This document shows, in pieces, positions 8,229 to 13,942 of a DNA stretch of 14,715 bases. Source of the DNA: an uncultured Caryophanales bacterium (GTDB lineage: Bacteria; Bacillota_I; Bacilli_A; Acholeplasmatales; Anaeroplasmataceae). Within the stretch, counting starts at the first letter, position 1. Each line of letters starts with the position of its first letter. A program made the position numbers and the translations under genes. The stretch is taken from contig CAMOUK010000032.1 of assembly GCA_946626535.1 (NCBI GenBank), forward strand, positions 1-14,715. The letters are read 5' to 3'. Below the pieces are notes generated by a model, which searched no databases, was not told the origin of the DNA, and saw nothing but the letters and a program-made list of their open reading frames with translations.

Positions 8229-9099
8229 CTTTAATCTCCCTATAATCATATACTGAAATAAATATTAATAAGATAATATATACTGGATAAAAATAATAAT
8301 AGACATTAGATAGTGAGCTATTATAATTTGCCCCAACTAAAATATATGGAGCTAAAAGTAATAAAGCTACTAAAATTAAAATTATAAGCTTTAGTAAATT
8401 CTTCTTTAAAAATATAAAAAGGAATAAAAATACTAAAGGTATAATACCTATTATAACTGTCCACCAATCAGTTTTAAGTAAAGCCATTGCTGAGGCTGAA
8501 TTACCTTCTTCAAAATACATAGGGTATGCAATATATAAAACAACACCTAAAACTGTTAAAAATATAGCAAGTATACTTTCTTTTGTTAAATATATATATT
8601 CTTTAATTCCTAGCTTTTTTAATTCTAAGTTAGCAAGTAGATTATCATTTTTATTTAGATACATTATAAATGGTATACCAAGTAAATAAATTACTACTGC
8701 CTCTCCTAGACCAACTGTAAGCATACTTAACCAAATTGGTTCTATTCCTAAAGCGAAATATAGCTCAATAGCTACAATTATCGCATTACTAACTACTGGA
8801 AAAATTGCAGATACATAAATATTTTTTATCTTAAGCATTGGAATTAAAGCTATTATAGTAGCTAATGTACCAAATACCATATCATACCAGCCAAGGCTTG
8901 ATGTGGTATTAGATATGAAGCAGCCTAATATTAAGCCAATTGCGTAGCTTGGCTTAAATAGTACTAATAGCATTAATATTTCTGAAATTCTAAATTGAAT
9001 TGAGCCATATGATATTGGCGCTAACGCCCATGTTAGAGCCACATATAATGCAGCTACAATCGCAATTTGAACTAAGTCCTTTATATTTAATTTATTCAT
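8212..9099 (-). CDS. queT: QueT-family queuosine precursor transporter with an added C-terminal membrane domain
   Basis: Predicted substrate-specific membrane (S) component of an ECF-type transporter for preQ0/preQ1-like queuosine precursors. Residues 1-150 are classic QueT: YGSIQFRISEILMLL (31-45), SNTTSSLGWYDMVFGTLAT (63-81) and several membrane helices. QueT proteins are usually about 160-170 residues, whereas this one has 295. The extra part (about 155-295) holds roughly four hydrophobic segments (around 174-195, 213-232, 235-256, 267-284) and no motif I recognise. The start ATG at 9099 has AAGGAG seven bases upstream, and that site is part of a preQ1-I riboswitch, which supports the transport role. 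It is the first gene of the six-gene minus-strand operon. The ECF module genes are not in the window. Confidence 0.9.
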   Translation of the reverse strand: MNKLNIKDLVQIAIVAALYVALTWALAPISYGSIQFRISEILMLLVLFKPSYAIGLILGCFISNTTSSLGWYDMVFGTLATIIALIPMLKIKNIYVSAIFPVVSNAIIVAIELYFALGIEPIWLSMLTVGLGEAVVIYLLGIPFIMYLNKNDNLLANLELKKLGIKEYIYLTKESILAIFLTVLGVVLYIAYPMYFEEGNSASAMALLKTDWWTVIIGIIPLVFLFLFIFLKKNLLKLIILILVALLLLAPYILVGANYNSSLSNVYYYFYPVYIILLIFISVYDYREIKDGIKE

Positions 9100-9108
9100 A
9101 AAACTTCT

Positions 9109-9148
9109 CCTTGTTTTTTAAAATTGATGGTTTCAAGGAAACATCAAT
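9109..9148 (-). promoter_or_regulatory. preQ1-I riboswitch controlling queT translation
   Basis: Read on the minus strand, a stem ATTGATG (9148-9142) pairs with CATCAAT (9129-9123). Its loop TTTCCTTGAAAC (9141-9130) is followed by an A-rich tail AAAAAACAAGG (9119-9109). The loop CCTTG (9138-9134) can pair with the tail CAAGG (9113-9109), giving the H-type pseudoknot of class I preQ1 aptamers. The loop Cys-like order G, three bases, C (9134-9130) matches the layout in which that last C recognises preQ1. The tail pairing covers the start of the queT AAGGAG site (9112-9107), so ligand binding should block ribosome loading, as in the Thermoanaerobacter tengcongensis type. No T-tract follows, so transcriptional control is unlikely. 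A weak promoter upstream (TTTACT 9180-9175, TAAAAT 9157-9152) would start too close to the stem to be sure of. Confidence 0.85.
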
Positions 9149-9200
9149 AAAATTTTAAGCCATATATTTTAAAAAGTAAAGCCAATCACCCAACATTATT

Positions 9201-9229
9201 TAGACTTTTCTTTCGCTTCGTGTTATAAT
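9201..9229 (+). promoter_or_regulatory. Promoter of the DUF368 gene
   Basis: TATAAT at 9224-9229 is preceded by TG at 9221-9222, forming an extended -10. TAGACT (9201-9206) serves as -35 with a 17-base spacer. Transcription should begin near 9236, about 16 bases before the chosen ATG at 9253. This placement makes the upstream in-frame ATG at 9241 an unlikely start. Confidence 0.75.
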
Positions 9230-9252
9230 AGGTCTAGTTTATGGAGGTTTTT

Positions 9253-10227
9253 ATGACTCAAGGTAGTAAACTAAAGCCTTGGCAATATCTCGTTGTTTTA
9301 ATTCAAGGTGCATTACTTGGATTAACAAGTGTAGGTATACCTGGCTTATCAGCTTCTACTATGGCCATTATAATTGGTATTTATTTTTATATGGTCAATA
9401 CTATAGCTGATTTATTTAAAAACTTCAAAAAGCATATACTATTCTTATTGACATTATTAATAGGTTTTATAGCTGGTGTATTTTTAGCGGCATTTACAAT
9501 TACAATTCTTTATGAAAAATTCCCACTATTTACATCAGGCGCTATAATTGGTTTAATTTTATCATCTATTCCTTCAATGATAATAAAATTAAAGCCATAT
9601 TATAAAAAGCCTTCATGCTATCTAACGTTTTTAGTAGTGCTAATAACTATTACATCATATAACCTACTATCAAATGCCGAGGTATATACGATGCAATTCC
9701 CAACACCACCAAACTTCGTATTCTTAATTGGTATGTTCTTTATTGGTATTTTGGGCTCTGCCGCATTCGTTGTTCCTGGTGTAGATTTTGCGGTGTTGAT
9801 GATTGCGATGGGCATCTATAATCCATTTATGAATATGCTTACTGAGCTATTTGATTTTGGAAATCCAGATTACGCAACTCTATTTGGTTATAATGCTAAA
9901 ATATTATTTGCTTATCTACTTGGCTTTATACTTGGCCTATTAATACTTACAAAGGGTATTAAGAATTTAAGTAAGGCTTATGCTGGTCAAACTCAATTTG
10001 CCGCACTAGCACTTGTTGTATCAGCTCCACTTATCGTTATTAAAACTGGTATAATAGATAATCCAAATTATTATTCAGATGTAACTCAAATTATTTATTT
10101 AATCACTACTGCTATTACAGCATTTATAATATTTTTGTTTGTTAAGCTAACAACAATAAATAAAACTAGGCTATTAACATTACAAGATGAAGCATTAAAT
10201 ATGCCAAATAATAAGAAAGCACGTTAA
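9253..10227 (+). CDS. DUF368 family membrane protein (PopT-type polyprenyl-phosphate transporter)
   Basis: Polytopic membrane protein of the DUF368 family, members of which (PopT) have been implicated in returning undecaprenyl phosphate across the membrane for cell-wall synthesis. With the chosen start it has 324 residues, about nine hydrophobic segments and the two inverted-repeat signature regions: GIPGLSASTMAIIIGIY (28-44) and FVVPGVDFAVLMIAMGIY (172-189). In typical members these read PGVSGGT and PGISGS, so both are altered here. An upstream ATG at 9241 is in frame, but the GGAGG ribosome site (9243-9247) sits inside those first codons and five bases before the ATG at 9253, which is therefore preferred. 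It is transcribed alone, divergent from queT and convergent with pdxK. The family call is firm; the transported lipid is inference. Confidence 0.85.
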   Translation: MTQGSKLKPWQYLVVLIQGALLGLTSVGIPGLSASTMAIIIGIYFYMVNTIADLFKNFKKHILFLLTLLIGFIAGVFLAAFTITILYEKFPLFTSGAIIGLILSSIPSMIIKLKPYYKKPSCYLTFLVVLITITSYNLLSNAEVYTMQFPTPPNFVFLIGMFFIGILGSAAFVVPGVDFAVLMIAMGIYNPFMNMLTELFDFGNPDYATLFGYNAKILFAYLLGFILGLLILTKGIKNLSKAYAGQTQFAALALVVSAPLIVIKTGIIDNPNYYSDVTQIIYLITTAITAFIIFLFVKLTTINKTRLLTLQDEALNMPNNKKAR

Positions 10228-10246
10228 TCATAACGTGCTCTTTTTT
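10218..10246. terminator. Shared convergent terminator of DUF368 and pdxK-type genes
   Basis: AGCACGTTA (10218-10226) and TAACGTGCT (10231-10239) form a perfect nine-pair stem with loop ATCA, followed by C and six T (10241-10246) on the plus strand. The DUF368 stop lies within the stem. The minus-strand side has a weaker T-rich tail and lies just after the kinase stop, so it probably serves both genes. Confidence 0.85.
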
Positions 10247-11063
10247 ATTTTAATCTATAATCTTTTAAAATTTCTTCATATTTAACACCATAATTATGAG
10301 TTGGATCATCAACAGTGTTTCTAATAGAATCAATAATAAAGCCTGTAGCCTTATCTAAATTAGTTTTTAAATCTAAGCCATTTAAAATATTACCAACAAT
10401 AATAGATGAGAATATATCACCTGTACCATGGTAAGATTTAGGCTCCTTCTCCTTTAATACTGTTACATAATTTTTACCATCATAGGCTGAAGCACCAAGC
10501 TTAGTACCTTCTGCCACACCAGTTAAAATTACATTTTTAGCACCTAAGGCATATAAATCATTAAGAAGCTTTTCTTGATAATCTTTAGTTTGAACTTCCT
10601 TATATTCATTTCCAGTTAAGAAGGCAGCCTCTGTAATATTAGGTAGGATATAGTCAGCAACAGATGATATTTTTTTCATACCATTTACTATATCTTCTCC
10701 TAAGCCCCAATACATATTACCATTATCAGCCATAGCTGGGTCTACGATAAATAAGCCACCTTCATTTAATAGGTTTTCTTTAATATCTAGGATGTAGTCA
10801 AATTGAACCTTATTGCCAATATAGCCTGTATATACGCAATCAAATTTAATATTTTCCTTCTTCCAATGATCTATAATTTTAGGCATCTCATCAGTTAAAT
10901 CTAATACTGTAAAATTAGTAAAGCCTGATGTGTGTGTTGATAGTACTGCAGATGGAAGGATTGCAGTTTCAAAGCCTAAAGCTGATAAAATTGGTAATGC
11001 TACTGTAACAGAGCATTGTCCATAACATGAAATATCTTGAATTGTTAATACTTTCTTACTCAT
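10245..11063 (-). CDS. Pyridoxal/pyridoxamine kinase (PdxK/PdxY family)
   Basis: Ribokinase-fold enzyme that phosphorylates pyridoxal, pyridoxamine or pyridoxine with ATP for PLP salvage. The 272 residues fit the PdxK/PdxY family. Seen are the N-terminal TIQDISCYGQCSV, the substrate loop STHTSGF (42-48), YTGYIGN (78-84), the DPAMADNG segment, and the anion-hole and catalytic GTGD motif (213-216, with Asp216 as base). The start ATG at 11063 has AAGG about seven bases upstream. The gene diverges from a PdxR-type regulator gene, with a candidate promoter whose -35 lies within an inverted repeat that may be the regulator's operator. Hydroxymethylpyrimidine kinase activity, seen in some relatives, cannot be excluded, but the neighbour supports B6. 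Confidence 0.92.
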   Translation of the reverse strand: MSKKVLTIQDISCYGQCSVTVALPILSALGFETAILPSAVLSTHTSGFTNFTVLDLTDEMPKIIDHWKKENIKFDCVYTGYIGNKVQFDYILDIKENLLNEGGLFIVDPAMADNGNMYWGLGEDIVNGMKKISSVADYILPNITEAAFLTGNEYKEVQTKDYQEKLLNDLYALGAKNVILTGVAEGTKLGASAYDGKNYVTVLKEKEPKSYHGTGDIFSSIIVGNILNGLDLKTNLDKATGFIIDSIRNTVDDPTHNYGVKYEEILKDYRLK

Positions 11064-11093
11064 AAATATACCTTGCCTTTTTTAAAATTTGAT

Positions 11094-11121
11094 AATATAA
11101 TACAACTAATCTGATACCCAA
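11094..11121 (-). promoter_or_regulatory. Candidate promoter of the pdxK-type gene
   Basis: On the minus strand TTGGGT (11121-11116) is a -35-like box, and TATATT (11099-11094) a -10-like box, with a 16-base spacer. The -35 overlaps the left arm and spacer of the CTGATAC/GTATCAG inverted repeat, so a protein bound there would interfere with or position RNA polymerase. Confidence 0.5.
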
Positions 11122-11156
11122 TAAAGTATCAGTTTAAATATTTTTTTTGGTACCAG
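11111..11156. promoter_or_regulatory. Candidate operator of the MocR/PdxR-type regulator
   Basis: The divergent gap holds CTGATAC (11111-11117) and its inverted copy GTATCAG (11126-11132), separated by eight bases. A one-mismatch direct copy GTACCAG (11150-11156) starts 24 bases after the second box. MocR-type regulators often bind spaced direct or inverted boxes between their own gene and the target. The third copy abuts the regulator's AGGTGA ribosome site, which suggests autoregulation. The boxes are visible; binding is inference. Confidence 0.5.
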
Positions 11157-11163
11157 GTGAAAT

Positions 11164-12501
11164 ATGAGATTATTTAGTGTCAAGTTCAATAATAATGAGT
11201 CTTTATATATTCAATTATATAATTATATTAAAAAAGAAATATTAAATGGGAATTTAAAATCAAATGATTCTATTCCTTCTAAAAGAAAGCTAGCTGAGCA
11301 CTTAAATATTTCTTTAAATACAATTATGGAAGCCTACAATATGTTAATATCTGAGGGCTTAATAATATCAATACCTAAAAAGGGCTATTTTGTATCAAAT
11401 TACAATATTAAAATAAATAATATTAATTATAATGAGCTAACTCATAAGAAAAATGATTATAAATATGATTTAACTACTAAAAATATCGATAATACCTTAT
11501 TTCCTTATTTTACCTGGAATAAGATTAGTAAAAATATTATTTATAATGAAAACATATTTGAAAGAACTTCTTCTTATGGCTATTATAAATTAAGAAATAC
11601 TATAAAAGAATATCTATATGAAACAAAAGGAATAAATGTAAATCCAAATAATATTATTATTGGAAGTGGTATTGAATATTTATTTACTATATTAATTGAC
11701 ATCATAGATAAAAATAATTACGCTATAGAAAATCCAGGATATGATAAGATAGCTAAAATTTTAAAAAACCACAATAAAAATATTGAATATATGGAAATAG
11801 ATGATGAAGGAGCCGTAATAAATAATATCAAGTCTGATGTTATTTATATAACTCCATCAAGCCAATTCCCACTTGGCATTAAAATGTCTTTAGATAGAAA
11901 GCTTGAAATATCTTCTTGGGCTACTGATAAATATATTATTGAAGATAGCTTTGATTCTGAATTTAAATATTTATCAAATCAATCAATTTCCCTATTTGAG
12001 CTTAATAATAATACTATTTTACTTTCATCATATTCTAGAAGCATATCTCCCGCCTTAAGAATTGCCTATATGATACTTCCTGATAAGCTACTTAAAAGAT
12101 ATGATGAAAAATATAGCTTCTATTCAACAACTGTATCAACTCTAGACCAAATGATACTAAATGAATTTATAACCTCTGGTGCTTATTCAAGACATATAAA
12201 TAAGGTTAAAAATTCATATATTGACAAAAAGGAATTGATTAAAAGCTTATTAGAAAAGGAAAATATAAAAATAACTGATGATGGCTACCTTTCTATGATA
12301 ATTGATATTGATTATTTAGATAAAGATATATTTAAAGCTAAATGCTTAGAATATAAAATAGATATTTCATTATTAGATGATTATTATTTAAATAAAAAGA
12401 CAAACAAGATAATTATAGGCTATAGTGGAATAAAATATAATTTAATAAATGAAGCTATTAATTTATTAATTAAAGCTATAAAAGAATCAAAGACCGCTTA
12501 A
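11164..12501 (+). CDS. MocR/PdxR-type GntR transcription regulator with aminotransferase-like domain
   Basis: Regulator with an N-terminal GntR winged helix (about 10-78, including SKRKLAEHLNISLNTIMEAYNMLISEGLI) joined to a fold-type I aminotransferase-like domain (about 100-440). The total of 445 residues is usual for MocR proteins. Expected landmarks are present in altered form: YGYYKLRNTIKEYL, TPSSQFPLG (230-238), EDSFDSEFKY (260-269, usually EDDYDSEFRY) and SSYSRSISPALRIAY (288-302). The last is where PLP-dependent members have S-K; here Arg292 replaces the Lys that forms the Schiff base, and Phe263 replaces a PLP-contacting Tyr. It diverges from a pyridoxal kinase gene, the classic PdxR arrangement, and so probably controls it. 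The ATG at 11164 follows AGGTGA. It may sense PLP non-covalently, another effector, or none. Confidence 0.88.
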   Translation: MRLFSVKFNNNESLYIQLYNYIKKEILNGNLKSNDSIPSKRKLAEHLNISLNTIMEAYNMLISEGLIISIPKKGYFVSNYNIKINNINYNELTHKKNDYKYDLTTKNIDNTLFPYFTWNKISKNIIYNENIFERTSSYGYYKLRNTIKEYLYETKGINVNPNNIIIGSGIEYLFTILIDIIDKNNYAIENPGYDKIAKILKNHNKNIEYMEIDDEGAVINNIKSDVIYITPSSQFPLGIKMSLDRKLEISSWATDKYIIEDSFDSEFKYLSNQSISLFELNNNTILLSSYSRSISPALRIAYMILPDKLLKRYDEKYSFYSTTVSTLDQMILNEFITSGAYSRHINKVKNSYIDKKELIKSLLEKENIKITDDGYLSMIIDIDYLDKDIFKAKCLEYKIDISLLDDYYLNKKTNKIIIGYSGIKYNLINEAINLLIKAIKESKTA

Positions 12502-12513
12502 TTAGCGGTCTTT
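12489..12513. terminator. Bidirectional terminator between the regulator gene and terB-like gene
   Basis: AAAGACCGCT (12489-12498) and AGCGGTCTTT (12504-12513) form a perfect ten-pair stem with loop TAATT. The A and T ends of the arms serve as tails in both directions. It covers the stop codon of the plus-strand regulator gene and lies two bases from the minus-strand stop at 12515. Confidence 0.85.
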
Positions 12514-12514
12514 A

Positions 12515-12940
12515 CTATTTGCTTAATCTTATAAATAGCTTTTCTTCTTCATTAGTTAACACATTATCACTTGCTAAAATAGATAGCCCAAAAAGACAAA
12601 TTGGCTTTTTTTGTTCTAAGGGTAGCTTTTCTATTACCTTATCTATTTCATCTACATAGCCTTCTTTAGCATATATATCCGTTATCTCAAAAAATCTCTT
12701 TTTTGAAAAATCAACCTCTGTTATAGCTCTAATAAGATTATATTCATCATCGCTACAAACATTATCAGCCGTAACAAACAGTCTAATTAAGCTAATAATG
12801 AATTTAACTGAATCAGTAATAGTTAATCCATTTCTAGCTAAAACAACCATAGTATCATATAACGCATGTTTGCCCAGATTAATTCTATCTATAGCACTAC
12901 ATTTTAGTACTTCCCTCATCCAAGCCTCATAATTTACCAT
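12515..12940 (-). CDS. TerB-like domain protein
   Basis: Soluble helical protein of 141 residues resembling the TerB (tellurite resistance B-like) domain. The repeat-like acidic motifs TADNVCSDDEYNLI (57-70) and ASDNVLTNEEEKLF (123-136) match the form 'aaDg-x-(l/s)-x-x-E' seen on the two halves of TerB, where the acidic residues are thought to bind metal. No TerC, TerD or TerA gene is nearby, so a link to tellurite is not supported. It follows the GNAT gene by 20 bases with an AGGGGGA site in the gap, so they form a two-gene operon. The function is unknown; the family call rests on two short motifs and helical composition. Confidence 0.7.
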   Translation of the reverse strand: MVNYEAWMREVLKCSAIDRINLGKHALYDTMVVLARNGLTITDSVKFIISLIRLFVTADNVCSDDEYNLIRAITEVDFSKKRFFEITDIYAKEGYVDEIDKVIEKLPLEQKKPICLFGLSILASDNVLTNEEEKLFIRLSK

Positions 12941-12960
12941 TATTTCCCCCTAATTAATTA

Positions 12961-13755
12961 TTAGTCTTTATTATATATGCCTTGTGAAAAGACCTTTTTA
13001 AAGCCTAATGATTCATATAAATGATATGAAATTGGATTCTTTTGATCCACATTTAAAGTTGCTGTAAAGCCTAAAGATACAATTTCATTTTTAATATAAT
13101 TAACAATTTTTCTAGCATAGCCTCTTCCTCTATATTCTGGAAGAGTATAAACATGAGTAATTCTATATGATGTTTTAGTATCCTTTGTAAGTGATGCCAT
13201 AGATACTATTTTTTTATTTTCTCTTATAACTCTAAAATATGTAACACAATCTAAAAGTTTCTCTTTATCTGGAACATCAGGAAGTCCACATTCCTTAAAG
13301 AAAGCACCTGATAGCTCAAATAGCTCGTCTAAATCATTCTTACAGGTCTTTAAAACTAATTCGCCAGTTTCTTCAGTAAACTCCTTAGCCTCCATAAAAT
13401 CCATACCGATAGAAAGATGATATTTATTATTAGAATCTTTAGATAATTTTATTAGCTCATCACCAATCATAGTTGAGCATAATACACCATTTAAATCATA
13501 ACTATTATCATATAGATAACTAATTAATTCCTTTAAGCATTCAAAATCACCATATAAGCATAAATTATATGGTTCTACATTTATTGCTAAAAGCTTCTTA
13601 TTATCAGTCTCAGCCTTAATAGCATAATTTTTCTTATTTGTCTCATTTAATGCTTTAGCATCTAAATAAAAAAATACTGCCATATATCTATTTAAATCTA
13701 GAAAATCTTTATTTTCTAGAATAAAATCATTACCATTATTATAAACCTTTATCAT
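12961..13755 (-). CDS. GNAT-family N-acetyltransferase
   Basis: Protein of 264 residues with a C-terminal GNAT acetyl-CoA-binding domain (about 165-262). Visible are the beta strand VSMASL, motif A VYTLPEYRGRGYARKIVNYI (202-221), which holds the R-G-R-G-Y pyrophosphate loop, and motif B region NPISYHLYESLGFKKV (240-255). The N-terminal 140 residues are divergent and may be a second, degenerate GNAT-like half, as in two-domain members; I cannot name a substrate. The start ATG at 13755 follows a GAGGT site. It leads the pair with the TerB-like gene. A TAATAT -10-like box on the minus strand at 13787-13782 may be its promoter, without a convincing -35. Confidence 0.85.
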   Translation of the reverse strand: MIKVYNNGNDFILENKDFLDLNRYMAVFFYLDAKALNETNKKNYAIKAETDNKKLLAINVEPYNLCLYGDFECLKELISYLYDNSYDLNGVLCSTMIGDELIKLSKDSNNKYHLSIGMDFMEAKEFTEETGELVLKTCKNDLDELFELSGAFFKECGLPDVPDKEKLLDCVTYFRVIRENKKIVSMASLTKDTKTSYRITHVYTLPEYRGRGYARKIVNYIKNEIVSLGFTATLNVDQKNPISYHLYESLGFKKVFSQGIYNKD

Positions 13756-13831
13756 ATTTAAAACCTCGTACTACCTTACTTATATTAAATCACGTTTTTT
13801 AGATTAAAACAATTGACAATTAACAAAAAAC

Positions 13832-13856
13832 ATCACTATATTTCGAATATAGTGAT
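13832..13856. terminator. Perfect 11-pair hairpin, probable second terminator after ilvB
   Basis: ATCACTATATT (13832-13842) and AATATAGTGAT (13846-13856) pair perfectly around TCG. On the minus strand the stem is followed by GTTTTTTG; on the plus strand a run of seven T begins five bases after it. It lies downstream of the ilvB terminator and upstream of the GNAT gene promoter region, so it probably backs up termination. It could instead be an operator for the GNAT gene. Confidence 0.55.
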
Positions 13857-13896
13857 TAATCTTTTTTTACATTTGTGAAATAAAATATAATCATTA

Positions 13897-13934
13897 AAAA
13901 AACACCAAAAATGTGTGAAAATTTGGTGTTTTTT
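13897..13934 (-). terminator. Terminator of ilvB
   Basis: AAAAAACACCAAA (13897-13909) and TTTGGTGTTTTTT (13922-13934) pair around a 12-base loop. On the minus strand the right-hand A-tract leads in and a T-tract ends the stem, starting nine bases after the ilvB stop codon. It is symmetrical and could act in both directions, but no plus-strand gene ends here. Confidence 0.8.
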
Positions 13935-13942
13935 AATATTTA

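Noticed and set aside
9149..9185. Promoter for queT just upstream of the riboswitch
   Set aside because: The best boxes (TTTACT, TAAAAT) would start transcription inside the aptamer stem, so I did not list it as a feature.
9241..9252. Upstream ATG giving a four-residue longer DUF368 protein
   Set aside because: It contains the ribosome binding site and lies about five bases from the predicted transcription start; the ATG at 9253 fits better.
9618..9815. Minus-strand open frame of 65 codons inside the DUF368 gene
   Set aside because: It is antisense to a recognised membrane protein, has a low-complexity composition derived from hydrophobic codons, and shows no start signal.
12515..12940. Tellurite resistance locus based on the TerB-like protein
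   Set aside because: No terA, terC, terD or terZ genes are present; the domain alone does not imply tellurite resistance.
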